Positions 7,493 to 16,944 of a stretch of 32,958 nucleotides of DNA are shown here, in pieces. Where the stretch lies: contig NZ_FOHU01000022.1 in the NCBI RefSeq assembly GCF_900111615.1, positions 1-32,958 on the forward strand, written 5' to 3'. This DNA comes from Natronincola peptidivorans. Lineage in GTDB: Bacteria; Bacillota; Clostridia; Peptostreptococcales; Natronincolaceae. Position 1 is the stretch's first letter, and every line of letters begins with the position of its first letter. Made by a program: the position numbers and the translations under genes. Under the pieces are notes generated by a model. It searched no databases, was not told where the DNA came from, and saw only the letters and a program-made list of their open reading frames with translations.

Positions 7493-9685
7493 ATGGATAT
7501 GAACAAAACCTTAGTGCTAGCTGAAAAACCCTCAGTTGGTAGAGATTTGGCTAGAGTTTTAAATTGCAAGAAAAAAGGCAGTGGATATTTAGAGGGGGAC
7601 AAATATATTGTTACCTGGGCATTAGGACATCTGGTTACATTGGCAGATCCCGAAATGTATGATGAAAAATACAAATCCTGGAGAATAGAAGATCTACCAA
7701 TGCTGCCATCTCAACTAAAGCTTATCGTAATAAAACAAAGCGGCAAACAGTTTAACGCTGTAAAGACACAAATGAACAGAAAGGATATTACTGAAATTGT
7801 TATTGCCACAGATGCTGGGCGAGAGGGGGAACTTGTTGCAAGATGGATTCTAGATAAAGCTCACATTAAGAAACCTATAAAACGGCTTTGGATTTCCTCT
7901 GTAACCGATAAAGCCATAAAAGATGGTTTTAATAATCTAAGAGATGGTAAAAACTATGAAAAGCTTTATGCATCTGCTGTTGCCAGGGCAGAGGCTGATT
8001 GGTTAGTAGGGATTAATGCCACCCGTGCATTAACTTGTAAGTACAATGCTCAGCTTTCCTGTGGTAGAGTACAAACACCAACCCTTGCTATAATTGCTAA
8101 AAGGGAAGAAGAAATTAGAAATTTTAAAGCTAGGACCTTTTATGGTATAACTGCTGTAGCTAATAGCTTAAAACTAATATGGCAAGATCCCCAAACAAAG
8201 GACATTAAAACCTTTGACAAAGAAAAAAATGATAAAACCCTTATAACAGTTCAGAGGAAAGATGCCGAGATTATCGCTATAGACAAAACTTATAAAAAGA
8301 GCTTTTCTCCACAACTATATGATTTAACAGAATTACAAAGAGATGCAAACAAAATTTTTAATTACTCTGCAAAAGAGACTCTTTCCATCATGCAAAAGCT
8401 TTACGAGACCCATAAACTATTAACCTATCCAAGAACAGACTCACGCTATATCTCAGCTGACATAGTGGAGACATTAATAGATAGAGTTAAAGCCTGTGGT
8501 GTTGGATCCTATGCACCAATAGCAGCTAGTATTATAAAAAATCCTATTAGAGGAAACAAATCCTTTGTTGATGATAGCAAGGTATCAGATCACCATGCTA
8601 TTATTCCAACAGAGGAACCGGCATATTTGGGAGCATTAAGTGATAAGGAAAGAAAAATATATGATTTAGTAATTAAAAGGTTTTTAGCTGTGCTATATCC
8701 ACCATTTGAATATGAACAAACAACAATCAAAGCAAAGCTGGGTAATGAGACTTTTATTGCCAAAGGAAAAATTGTTATTGCGCAAGGATGGAAGGTTGTA
8801 TATCAAAATAAACTCCTAGAGGAGGATATAGAGGATGGGGTTTCGGATCAATTACTACCTAATGTAAGTAAGGGAGATATCTTAAAGGTTTCTTCTGTAT
8901 CTCAAACCAGTGGTGAAACCAAACCACCAGCATACTTTAATGAAGGAACGCTGCTTTCAGCTATGGAGAATCCAGGAAAATATATGGAAAATGAAAATAG
9001 AGCACTGATAAAGACAATTGGTGAAACTGGAGGAATTGGAACAGTTGCTACAAGAGCAGATATTATTGAAAAACTCTTTAATACATTTTTGATTGAAAAA
9101 AGAGGTAAGGATATTTTTATTACGTCAAAAGGTAAGCAACTACTTGAACTGGTGCCAGAGGATTTGAAGTCTCCTGCACTAACTGCTGAGTGGGAACAAA
9201 AACTAGGCTCTATTGCTAAAGGTTCTCTTAAGAAAGATGTCTTTCTTCGTGACATAAGAAACTACGCAAAAACAGTAGTACATGAAATAAAGAATAGTAA
9301 AGAAATCTTTAAACATGATAATCTTACCCCTAATAAATGTCCTGATTGTGGCAAGCATATGCTGGAGGTAAAAGGAAAAAAAGGAAAAATGCTTATTTGC
9401 CAGGATAGAGAATGTGGTCATCGAAAAGGAATCTCTAAGACAACCAATGCTAGATGCCCAAATTGCAGAAAAAAGCTAGAACTAAGAGGAGAAGGAGAGG
9501 GGCAGATTTTTGTGTGCAACTGTGGCCATAGGGAAAAGCTTTCATCCTTTAATAAAAGAAAAAAAGAAGAAGGCAATAAGGCTTCTAAGAAAGAAGTATC
9601 AAAATACCTAAACCAACAAAAAAAGGAAGTTGAGAAGCCAATTAACACTGCTCTAGCAGATGCTCTTACTAAACTGAAGCTATAG
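7493..9685 (+). CDS. topB: DNA topoisomerase III
   Basis: This type IA topoisomerase (730 aa from the chosen start) cuts one DNA strand to relax negative supercoils and decatenate DNA. The TOPRIM domain opens with LVLAEKPSVGRDLA and has the acidic DAGREGE motif. The catalytic tyrosine is Y312 in LLTYPRTDSRY. The C-terminus has Cys pairs of two zinc-ribbon modules: CPDCGKHM...CQDRECGH and CPNCRKKL...CNCGH. A basic tail follows. I chose ATG 7493 because AAAGGA lies 6 bases upstream; an in-frame TTG at 7478 lies upstream of that site. An ATG at 7499 is also possible. It is closed by the hairpin at 9758-9794. Confidence 0.93.
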   Translation: MDMNKTLVLAEKPSVGRDLARVLNCKKKGSGYLEGDKYIVTWALGHLVTLADPEMYDEKYKSWRIEDLPMLPSQLKLIVIKQSGKQFNAVKTQMNRKDITEIVIATDAGREGELVARWILDKAHIKKPIKRLWISSVTDKAIKDGFNNLRDGKNYEKLYASAVARAEADWLVGINATRALTCKYNAQLSCGRVQTPTLAIIAKREEEIRNFKARTFYGITAVANSLKLIWQDPQTKDIKTFDKEKNDKTLITVQRKDAEIIAIDKTYKKSFSPQLYDLTELQRDANKIFNYSAKETLSIMQKLYETHKLLTYPRTDSRYISADIVETLIDRVKACGVGSYAPIAASIIKNPIRGNKSFVDDSKVSDHHAIIPTEEPAYLGALSDKERKIYDLVIKRFLAVLYPPFEYEQTTIKAKLGNETFIAKGKIVIAQGWKVVYQNKLLEEDIEDGVSDQLLPNVSKGDILKVSSVSQTSGETKPPAYFNEGTLLSAMENPGKYMENENRALIKTIGETGGIGTVATRADIIEKLFNTFLIEKRGKDIFITSKGKQLLELVPEDLKSPALTAEWEQKLGSIAKGSLKKDVFLRDIRNYAKTVVHEIKNSKEIFKHDNLTPNKCPDCGKHMLEVKGKKGKMLICQDRECGHRKGISKTTNARCPNCRKKLELRGEGEGQIFVCNCGHREKLSSFNKRKKEEGNKASKKEVSKYLNQQKKEVEKPINTALADALTKLKL

Positions 9686-9757
9686 GAGAACGTCAGGATG
9701 TTCCTTAAAAGAACATAGGATACTTGCAGAAAAAAATAGAAAAAATCAGTACACAAT

Positions 9758-9794
9758 AAAAGTCACTTAAAATAAAAAATTCCAAGTGACTTTT
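9758..9794 (+). terminator. Terminator-like hairpin after topB
   Basis: Perfect 11-bp arms AAAAGTCACTT and AAGTGACTTTT surround a 15-base loop. The T run is only the four bases at the end of the arm. Confidence 0.55.
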
Positions 9795-9980
9795 AATAAT
9801 TACTTGAAGAGCATACAGATAATAGGTTCCAAGATTAAATAAGGCATAATATCTAAAAATTATAGCAATATCAATAAAAAAATATATATTTTTCATATAG
9901 CTCATAGTATTAAAACTTAATAGTTTCTCCAAGATATTAAAAAATATTTCAAAAAAATTCAAAAAAGTCCAAAAAAGCTA

Positions 9981-10009
9981 TTGAATTATTTTCCAATATA
10001 TAATATTAT
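9981..10009 (+). promoter_or_regulatory. Candidate lacI promoter
   Basis: TTGAAT (9981-9986) and TATTAT (10004-10009) are 17 bases apart. The operator at 10017-10030 would cover the transcription start. Confidence 0.45.
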
Positions 10010-10016
10010 ATAACTA

Positions 10017-10030
10017 TAAACACGCGTTCA
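10017..10030 (+). promoter_or_regulatory. LacI-type operator, copy 1
   Basis: TAAACACGCGTTCA is an imperfect palindrome with a central CG, matching its own reverse complement at 10 of 14 positions, as LacI-family operators do. An identical 14-mer lies at 11118-11131. This copy sits just after the lacI promoter, which suggests autorepression. Confidence 0.7.
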
Positions 10031-10063
10031 CAAAATTTCATTATAATAGTAAGAGGTGTTGCC

Positions 10064-11104
10064 ATGAATGCTGCAGACATAGCAAAAATTGCAGGGGTAT
10101 CGAGAAGTACTGTTTCTAGAGTAGTAAATAACTATGGTAATGTTACTGAAGAAACCCGCAGTAAGGTGCTAGATATAATAAAAGAATACAACTATGTTCC
10201 ACATGCATCAGCACAAATGTTAGCAGGGAAAAAGAGTAAGATTATGGGCTTGTTTATTATTGATACAAAGGATGAAAAAGAAGGGAATAAAATGTGTACC
10301 AGTTCATATTTTTCTCCCTTTACAGATGCAGTTATTGATGCTGCAAATAAACAGCGCTATAATGTACTTATTTCCATGATCAATGAAGATAATGATTACA
10401 ACAATGTAAAAGAATTATTTCAAAATAAAACTATTTCCGCAGGGATTTTTATCGGTGCCAAGAATAATGAACCAGCTATAAAGGAAATCATTGAAGAAGG
10501 GTATAAAATTGCTGTTATAGAACAGGAAGTGGCAGGAGAGCAGGATCCTTTTAGTAAATGTATTGTGGTCAATAGTGACAGCTTTGGCGGAGGCTACCAA
10601 GCCACAAAATATTTAATACAATTAGGTCATAAAAATATAGCCCACTTGTGCGGTGATATGGAACAGCTGACAGCCATCTCTAGAATAGAGGGATATAAAA
10701 AGGCACTTCTAGATGCTGGGGTCTCTATAAAGAACAATCTAATCGTGAAGGGTGATTATACTGAAGAAAGCGGATATAAAGCTGTTAAAAAACTTTTATT
10801 AAAGGAAAAACTTACAGCAATCTTCATCGCAAATGATAGTATGTCTATTGGGGCTATGCGAGCTATTGAAGAATTAGGCTTAAAAATCCCAGAGGACATT
10901 TCTGTAGTAGGATTTGATGACATAGAGGTTTCTAGACATTTGCAGCCTAGTCTTACTACTGTTAGAGTACCATTATTTCAAATGGCCTTTATGGCTGCAA
11001 ACAACCTTATAAAAGCCAATGATGAAAATATTGACTTTTATGCAAACTATAAAATACCTGTTGAACTTATCATTAGAAATTCCTGCAAGCAAATGGAAGT
11101 TTAA
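10064..11104 (+). CDS. LacI-family transcriptional regulator of the sugar operon
   Basis: This 346-aa repressor has an N-terminal LacI helix-turn-helix (residues 3-22, DIAKIAGVSRSTVSRVVNN), a hinge helix around SAQMLAGKKS, and a periplasmic-binding-protein-like sugar sensor domain. The sensor shows the usual AIFIANDSMSIGAMRAIEELGLKIPEDISVVGFDD pattern. It very likely controls itself and the downstream import and phosphorylase genes, because the same 14-bp operator lies before both lacI and the binding-protein gene. The start ATG lies 5 bases after GAGGTG. The effector is unknown; a cello-oligosaccharide or related sugar is an inference from the neighbours. Confidence 0.93.
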   Translation: MNAADIAKIAGVSRSTVSRVVNNYGNVTEETRSKVLDIIKEYNYVPHASAQMLAGKKSKIMGLFIIDTKDEKEGNKMCTSSYFSPFTDAVIDAANKQRYNVLISMINEDNDYNNVKELFQNKTISAGIFIGAKNNEPAIKEIIEEGYKIAVIEQEVAGEQDPFSKCIVVNSDSFGGGYQATKYLIQLGHKNIAHLCGDMEQLTAISRIEGYKKALLDAGVSIKNNLIVKGDYTEESGYKAVKKLLLKEKLTAIFIANDSMSIGAMRAIEELGLKIPEDISVVGFDDIEVSRHLQPSLTTVRVPLFQMAFMAANNLIKANDENIDFYANYKIPVELIIRNSCKQMEV

Positions 11105-11117
11105 TTTTTAATCATAA

Positions 11118-11131
11118 TAAACACGCGTTCA
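11118..11131 (+). promoter_or_regulatory. LacI-type operator, copy 2
   Basis: This is an exact copy of the 14-mer at 10017-10030, located 13 bases after the lacI stop and about 120 bases before the binding-protein start. Confidence 0.7.
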
Positions 11132-11142
11132 TAATAATTCTC

Positions 11143-11158
11143 AACAAAAACGTTTTCC
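11143..11158 (+). promoter_or_regulatory. cre-like site, possible CcpA catabolite control
   Basis: ACAAAAACGTTTTCCT contains the perfect palindrome AAAACGTTTT. It matches the CcpA consensus WTGAAARCGYTTTCWN except at about three positions. It could instead be a second site for the local LacI protein. Confidence 0.35.
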
Positions 11159-11252
11159 TGTTTGATATTAGACTATGAGGCTATTTAGAGATACTTCAAT
11201 AAATAGCTGTGTAGTTTAGTATATACCATATTATTTTAAGGGGGATATTAGA

Positions 11253-12605
11253 ATGAAAAAGCATCATTTAAAGAGAACGTTTGCTTTATTAATGTGTGCA
11301 ATCTTAATGCTAGTTATGTTTACAGGATGTAGTCAACCGGCTGAAGCGCCAGTTGAAGAGCCTCAAGAAGAACAACAAGAAGTTACAGAGAAAAGCCCAG
11401 AAGATTTTACTGGTACACTTACCTTTTGGCATTTTAACAATGACGAAGGACCTAAGTTAGCAGAGGCCTTTATGGCTAAATATCCAAATGTAACAGTAGA
11501 GACACAAATTACTGCGGATACTGACCTAGCTTATCAAAATAAAGTCACATCATCTATAAGAGCGGGTTCAGGAATGCCAGACGTATATGCTGCAGAAAAT
11601 GCCTTCGTAAAGAGATTTGTAAATCTTCCAGGTGGATTTGCGGATCTATCAGCTGCTCCTTTTAATGCAGAAGAATTAGTAGGTAATAATATTCCATACA
11701 CGGTTGATATTGGAAGAGATAACAATGGCAATATTAAAGCACTTTCATGGCAGGCATGCCCTGGTGGGATAGGCTATAAGCGAGATTTAGCCTTAGAATA
11801 CTTAGGAACAGATGATCCAGCTGAAATCACAGCAATGCTGGCAACACCAGAAAGTATTATAGAAACTGCTAGAACACTGAAGGAAGCAAGCAATGGACAA
11901 GTTAAGCTATTTGTTGGAACTGAGGATTTATATAAGGTTTATGTAGGATCACGTAGTGTACCATGGGTACAGGATAATAAATTTACAATTGATCCTAAGA
12001 TGATGGAATTTCTTGATATTGCGAAAATTTTAAGAGACGAAGGACTTGAAGGTGGTATTAGACAATGGACACCTACATGGTCGGCAGCAGTAGCAGATGA
12101 TGAGCATATGGCCTATGCAATTCCAACATGGGGAATTCAATGGATTGTTGCAGTAAACGATGAAGAAAATGCAGATGCTGGAAGATGGGGTATTGCAACA
12201 CCTATTCCTTTCTATGAAGGTGGAACATGGGTAGGGGTATCTGAGCAATCACAAAACAAAGAGCTTGCATGGGAATTCGTTAAGTTCCTAGCAACAGATG
12301 CAGATCACCTAAGAGATTGGGCAAAAGCAACTGGAGATTTTGTTAGTCATTTAGATATTATTGATGAATTAATGAGTGATAATAGCTTTGTTAATCCTAC
12401 TGTAAATCAGAATACATATCAAGTATATGGACCGATGGTGTATGAGATTGATGGTAATCTTATTACACAATACGATGATCAAATAAGAGTAGCCTTCCTT
12501 GATGTATTACAGACATACTTAGCTGGTAATATAGATAAGGATCAATTCTTAGTGAACTTGAAAGAACAGGTTCAAGCAGATATACCAGACTTGATTATCG
12601 AGTAA
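11253..12605 (+). CDS. Sugar ABC transporter, substrate-binding lipoprotein
   Basis: This 450-aa family-1 solute-binding protein captures the sugar outside the cell and delivers it to the permeases encoded downstream. Residues 1-25 form a lipoprotein signal peptide: basic start KKHHLKR, hydrophobic core, then lipobox MFTGC with C26 as the lipidated cysteine. An acidic, Pro/Glu-rich linker follows (about 27-50). The mature protein opens with GTLTFWHFNNDEGPKLAEAFMAKYPNV, typical of oligosaccharide-binding proteins. The start ATG lies behind AAGGGGGATATTAGA. The gene is separated from the permeases by a long stem-loop that may raise its expression relative to them. Ligand identity is inferred from the phosphorylases. 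Confidence 0.92.
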   Translation: MKKHHLKRTFALLMCAILMLVMFTGCSQPAEAPVEEPQEEQQEVTEKSPEDFTGTLTFWHFNNDEGPKLAEAFMAKYPNVTVETQITADTDLAYQNKVTSSIRAGSGMPDVYAAENAFVKRFVNLPGGFADLSAAPFNAEELVGNNIPYTVDIGRDNNGNIKALSWQACPGGIGYKRDLALEYLGTDDPAEITAMLATPESIIETARTLKEASNGQVKLFVGTEDLYKVYVGSRSVPWVQDNKFTIDPKMMEFLDIAKILRDEGLEGGIRQWTPTWSAAVADDEHMAYAIPTWGIQWIVAVNDEENADAGRWGIATPIPFYEGGTWVGVSEQSQNKELAWEFVKFLATDADHLRDWAKATGDFVSHLDIIDELMSDNSFVNPTVNQNTYQVYGPMVYEIDGNLITQYDDQIRVAFLDVLQTYLAGNIDKDQFLVNLKEQVQADIPDLIIE

Positions 12606-12621
12606 TATAGACAGTTGAGGA

Positions 12622-12668
12622 AATGAATATTGCCTTATTAGCTTCCCAGCTAATAAGGCACATTCATT
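12622..12668 (+). other. Long intercistronic stem-loop between binding protein and permease
   Basis: A perfect 12-bp inner stem (TGCCTTATTAGC, 12631-12642, with GCTAATAAGGCA, 12649-12660) around a 6-base loop is extended by outer arms AATGAAT and ATTCATT. No T tract follows; a ribosome binding site starts three bases later. It is likely a processing or mRNA-stabilising hairpin, or a partial attenuator. Confidence 0.7.
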
Positions 12669-12683
12669 ATAGGAGGGATAACC

Positions 12684-13580
12684 TTGTTTTCTAAAAAGAT
12701 TCGTAAAGATTCTTATGGATATATTTTCATTCTACCATTTTTTATTATACTAGCCACTTTTATTATATATCCCATTCTTTATTCCATTGCAATTAGCTTT
12801 ACCAAATGGGATGGTAGTATCATCCCACCAGAATTTATTGGATTAAACAACTATAGAAGACTTGTTGGAGATGCTTTTTTCCTTAGAAGTATTAGAAATA
12901 CATGGATTATGTGGCTAGGTTGTATTATACCACAGATGATCTTTGGGTTAGGCCTAGCAGTAATCTTGAGTGAAAAAAAGCTAAAGGGAAAGGGTTTTTT
13001 CAGATGGGTTTACTATCTACCTAATATCGTCACAATGGCTTCTGTAGGAACTTTAGTATTTTTCCTTATTAATTGGCCCCATGGTTCAATAAATAGAATG
13101 CTTATGACTTTTGGAATTATTAATGAACCTTATAATTTTTTACAAAGCACATTAGCTGCTAGAGCTACGATCTCCATCACTTTATGGTGGATGTGGTTCG
13201 GCTACAGTATGATTATTTTTATGGCGGGAATAAAAGCGATACCTGAAGAATATTTTGAAGCTGCCAGAGTGGACGGAGCCAATAAATGGCAAATATTTTG
13301 GAACATAACCTTACCTTGCCTAAGGCCTATTATTCTATATCAGGTCGTTACATCAGTCATTGGAGGTTTAACTATGTTTGATGTGCCTTATATTGTTACT
13401 GAAGCCAGAGGAGGACCTCAAACTACAACATTAACAATGGTAATGTATTTGTATAATACCACCTTTGCTAATTATAACTTTGGGTATGGTGCAACCATTG
13501 GTGTAGGATTATTTGTACTTGTCATGATATTTGTAGCCATTGCCTTTAAGATTATTAACAAGAATGCAGCTTATGATTAG
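12684..13580 (+). CDS. Sugar ABC transporter permease, UgpA/MsmF type
   Basis: This 298-aa integral membrane protein is one of the two pore subunits of the sugar importer. It starts at a TTG placed 6 bases after AGGAGGG; no ATG is in a suitable place. About six membrane helices can be seen, the first near residues 10-35 (YIFILPFFIILATFIIYPIL). The cytoplasmic EAA loop that docks on the ATPase reads EYFEAARVDGANKWQIFWNI. The second permease gene follows after 11 bases. The cognate ATPase gene is not in this operon and is probably the one at 20743-21852. Confidence 0.93.
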   Translation: MFSKKIRKDSYGYIFILPFFIILATFIIYPILYSIAISFTKWDGSIIPPEFIGLNNYRRLVGDAFFLRSIRNTWIMWLGCIIPQMIFGLGLAVILSEKKLKGKGFFRWVYYLPNIVTMASVGTLVFFLINWPHGSINRMLMTFGIINEPYNFLQSTLAARATISITLWWMWFGYSMIIFMAGIKAIPEEYFEAARVDGANKWQIFWNITLPCLRPIILYQVVTSVIGGLTMFDVPYIVTEARGGPQTTTLTMVMYLYNTTFANYNFGYGATIGVGLFVLVMIFVAIAFKIINKNAAYD

Positions 13581-13591
13581 GAGGTGATAGT

Positions 13592-14470
13592 ATGGATTCC
13601 AGTTTAGTAAAGGAAAAAAAGTTTATTAAAGATAAAACAACACAAAAAAACAAAGCAAAGCTATCCAACATAACATTATACATAATTCTAATGGGTCTAG
13701 CTGTTTTAACTTTTTTACCTTTTTACATTATGATGATTAATGCAACCCGTACTAGCAATGAAATAGCAACACAGTTAAATTTTCTTCCTGGTAGTGCTCT
13801 AATAGATAATTACCGAAGAATGAGATCAGCTGTAGATATTTGGCAAGGATTTAAAAATAGTTTAATAATATCTATATCCAGCACTGCACTGGCGGCTTAT
13901 TGTGGTGCTTTGACAGCCTATGGTTTTGCAAAATATAAATTTAAAGGGAACAAAGTACTATTTTGGGTTGTTTTAGGTACTATGATGTTTCCAGCACAAT
14001 TAGGGTTAATTGGTTTTTTTAGGGTTTGTTCAGCCTTAAACCTAATTAATAATAGATTAGCACTTATCTTGCCAGCGATTGCAAATGCAAATTTAGTATT
14101 TTTCGTCAAACTCTATATTGACGCTGCGGTTCCCAACGAAGTCATCGAGTCTGCTAGAATCGATGGATGTAGCGAGTTTATGATTTTCAATAAGATCGTA
14201 ATACCTATGATTATTCCATCCATAGCAACCATGTCAATATTTGCTTTTATACAATCATGGAATAATTATCTTATACCACTTGTAGTTTTATATGATGAAA
14301 GCAAATATACTGTTCCAATTTTAACAGCAATGGCAAAAGGAGTATACCGAACAGATTTTGGTGCTGTATATGTAGCTGTTGCCTTATCTATAGTGCCAAT
14401 AATGATAGCTTTTCTATTTTGTTCAAAATATATCATTGGTGGTCTTACTGCTGGTGCAGTAAAAGAATAA
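13592..14470 (+). CDS. Sugar ABC transporter permease, UgpE/MsmG type
   Basis: This 292-aa protein is the second pore subunit. The first 30 residues are basic and cytoplasmic, followed by about six membrane helices. The EAA loop reads IESARIDGCSEFMIFNKIVIP, and the C-terminal region ends in FCSKYIIGGLTAGAVKE, typical of this family. The start ATG lies behind a perfect AGGAGGTGA ribosome binding site. It is followed at 37 bases by the first phosphorylase gene, with no terminator between, which links transport to phosphorolysis. Confidence 0.93.
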   Translation: MDSSLVKEKKFIKDKTTQKNKAKLSNITLYIILMGLAVLTFLPFYIMMINATRTSNEIATQLNFLPGSALIDNYRRMRSAVDIWQGFKNSLIISISSTALAAYCGALTAYGFAKYKFKGNKVLFWVVLGTMMFPAQLGLIGFFRVCSALNLINNRLALILPAIANANLVFFVKLYIDAAVPNEVIESARIDGCSEFMIFNKIVIPMIIPSIATMSIFAFIQSWNNYLIPLVVLYDESKYTVPILTAMAKGVYRTDFGAVYVAVALSIVPIMIAFLFCSKYIIGGLTAGAVKE

Positions 14471-14507
14471 CTATTTATTACTATTGAATAAAATGAGGGG
14501 TAATAAC

Positions 14508-16922
14508 ATGGAGTATGGATATTTTGACAATGAAAATAAAGAGTATGTAATAACAGATCCTCGAACACCAGTAACCTGGATTAACTATATTGGGAACTTG
14601 AAGTTTGGAGGGTTTGTAGATCAAACTGGAGGGGCTTTGATTTGTAAAGGTGACCCAGCGTTAAATAGAATCATAAAATATATACCACAATTACCAAATG
14701 GTGATTTTAAAGGAGAAACTCTCTACCTAAGAGTGAAGGAAACAACAGGATATAAAGTATTTTCTCCTTTTTACACACCCACTTTAGATAAGTATGATTT
14801 ATATCAATGTCATGTGGGCTTGGGCTATACAAAAATAATATCTAAGTTTTATGGCATTAGAACAGAGGTAACAATCTTTGTGCCATTAGACGAGGAGAGG
14901 GAAATCAGAGACATTACCATTACAAATAACAACAAAGATTCTGTAATGCTGGATATTATTCCTGTGGTAGAGTATACCCATTTCGATGCATTAAAACAGC
15001 TTACTAACGCTGATTGGGTGCCACAAACTATGCAGTCAAAGGCATACAAAAACCAAGATGGCTATAATATATTAACGCAGTATGCATTTATGAAGAAGAA
15101 TAATGGGATAAATTATTTCACTTCAAATCATCCTGTAGCTTCATTCGAGACAGATCGCAAAAGGTTTTTAGGGAATAATGGGTACAGCTCATGGAGTAAG
15201 CCATATAGCCTTATGCAAGAAAATCTTACTAATTATGAAGCTTTCAGGGGAGATAATATAGCAGCCTTGATGCATCACTTAGGTGAGTTAAAACCAGGTG
15301 AAAGCAGGAGGATTATTACACAACTAGGGCAATGTTCAGATCTTATAGTAGAACAGCAAGCAATAGAAAAATATAGGGATGAAAAAAATGTTGAAAAGGC
15401 ATTTGGTGATTTAAAAAAGTTTTGGAATACTTTTCTTGACAATATTATTGTAGATACCCCTGACGATGCTATGAATACAATGCTGAATATACACAACCCT
15501 AGGCAATGCTATATTACTAAGAATTGGTCAAGAGATCTTTCATTATATCAGTTAGGCTTTGGAGGAAGGGGTATTGGATTTAGGGATAGCTCTCAAGATG
15601 TGATGGGGATACTAGGGCATGCACCTGAGGATGGAAGAGAGCTTATTGAAAAGCTTCTGCATGTTCAGAAACGAGATGGTTCAGCAATGCATCAGTTTAA
15701 TATCACAACTATGGAGGCCAATGCAGGAGATTCTAGAGAAAAGGAGGACCGCCCAGATTATTATAGTGATGATCATTTGTGGATTATATTAGCTGTATGT
15801 TCCTATATAAAAGAGACGGGGAATTTCGATTTTTTGATGAAGGAGATTCCATTTTATGATAAAGACAAAGAGGAAAACCCTTTAGAGTCAGCAAATGTTT
15901 TAGAGCATCTTAAAAGAAGCATAGAATTTACTAGAAAAGATACTGGAGATCATGGATTGCCTTTACTTGGATTTGCTGATTGGAATGATACAGTGAACCT
16001 TCCTACTGGTGCTGAGTCAATCTTTACTGCTAATTTGTTTGGTTTGGCCTTAAAGGAGATGATTGAGTTATTAAGCTATTTGGGAGATGCTTCAACAGTT
16101 CAAGAGTACAAAATGTGTTATAAATTAATGCAGGATAATTTAAATAAGTATTGTTGGGATGGAGAATGGTATGTTAGATACTTTGACCATAATGGTGAAG
16201 CTTTAGGATCTAGAAAAAATCAACATGGTAAAATTTATGCGAATGCACAATCATGGAGTATTATTTCTGGATTTGCTCCCTTTGAGCGAGCAATAAAAGC
16301 TCTGAATTCAGTAAATAAATACTTAAGTACGGAACATGGTATTAAGCTTAGTTATCCTGGCTATAACGGTTATAATCCAGAAAAAGGAGGAATAACCTCT
16401 TATCCTCCAGGCGCTAAAGAAAATGGTGGTATTTTTCTTCACAGCAATCCATGGGTTATGATTGCCGAAACCATAGTAGGTAATGGAGACCTTGCTTTTC
16501 AATATTACAATCAAATCAACCCTGTCAAAAAAAATATGAAAGTTGGAGAGTACGAGTGTGAACCATACTGTTATCCACAGAACATTCTAGGAGACGAGCA
16601 TCCAGAGTTTGGTTTAGGACGCAATACATGGCTGTCTGGAACTGCTTCATGGGTATATCAAGCAGCAATCAAATTTATATTAGGTATACAACCCACCTAT
16701 AAGGGGCTTAATATAAATCCATGTATTCCTAAAACTTGGAAAGGTTTTAAGGTTACCAGAACCTTTAGAAATGCCATCTATGAGATAGAAGTAAATAATC
16801 CAGACAATATATGCAAAGGTGTTAAACAGGTTATTGTTGATGGCGTACTTATCGATGGTGAGATTATACCAATATTTAATGATAGAAAAAAGCATGAAGT
16901 AAAAATATTGATGGGACAATAG
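14508..16922 (+). CDS. GH94 glycoside phosphorylase, specificity unknown
   Basis: This 804-aa protein belongs to glycoside hydrolase family 94, inverting phosphorylases that split beta-glucosides with phosphate into glucose-1-phosphate and a shorter sugar. I chose ATG 14508 because GAGGGG lies 7 bases upstream and the start then aligns with its paralogue downstream (both GYFD..NKEYVI). The N-terminal beta-sandwich is followed by the (alpha/alpha)6 barrel with [10 protein letters not shown] (about 360), DDHLWI, and the catalytic-acid motif ADWND at about residues 490-494. It lacks the [11 protein letters not shown] segment of cellobiose phosphorylase, having YYSDDHLWI instead, so it probably acts on another linkage or acceptor. 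Candidates include laminaribiose, cellobionate or longer beta-glucan oligomers. Confidence 0.85.
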   Translation: MEYGYFDNENKEYVITDPRTPVTWINYIGNLKFGGFVDQTGGALICKGDPALNRIIKYIPQLPNGDFKGETLYLRVKETTGYKVFSPFYTPTLDKYDLYQCHVGLGYTKIISKFYGIRTEVTIFVPLDEEREIRDITITNNNKDSVMLDIIPVVEYTHFDALKQLTNADWVPQTMQSKAYKNQDGYNILTQYAFMKKNNGINYFTSNHPVASFETDRKRFLGNNGYSSWSKPYSLMQENLTNYEAFRGDNIAALMHHLGELKPGESRRIITQLGQCSDLIVEQQAIEKYRDEKNVEKAFGDLKKFWNTFLDNIIVDTPDDAMNTMLNIHNPRQCYITKNWSRDLSLYQLGFGGRGIGFRDSSQDVMGILGHAPEDGRELIEKLLHVQKRDGSAMHQFNITTMEANAGDSREKEDRPDYYSDDHLWIILAVCSYIKETGNFDFLMKEIPFYDKDKEENPLESANVLEHLKRSIEFTRKDTGDHGLPLLGFADWNDTVNLPTGAESIFTANLFGLALKEMIELLSYLGDASTVQEYKMCYKLMQDNLNKYCWDGEWYVRYFDHNGEALGSRKNQHGKIYANAQSWSIISGFAPFERAIKALNSVNKYLSTEHGIKLSYPGYNGYNPEKGGITSYPPGAKENGGIFLHSNPWVMIAETIVGNGDLAFQYYNQINPVKKNMKVGEYECEPYCYPQNILGDEHPEFGLGRNTWLSGTASWVYQAAIKFILGIQPTYKGLNINPCIPKTWKGFKVTRTFRNAIYEIEVNNPDNICKGVKQVIVDGVLIDGEIIPIFNDRKKHEVKILMGQ

Positions 16923-16944
16923 AAGCTGGGAAGGAGCAAAAAAA

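Larger units (their letters stand above)
9686..10063 (+). other. Intergenic region before lacI: terminator, promoter, operator
   Basis: No gene is visible in these 378 bases. Reading left to right there is a short ATGTTC/GAACAT inverted repeat (about 9694-9712), the terminator at 9758-9794, a very AT-rich stretch, and then the lacI promoter and operator listed separately. Confidence 0.6.

Noticed and set aside
9694-9712. ATGTTC/GAACAT hairpin after topB
   Set aside because: The stem is only 6 bp and has no T run; the later hairpin at 9758-9794 is the better terminator.
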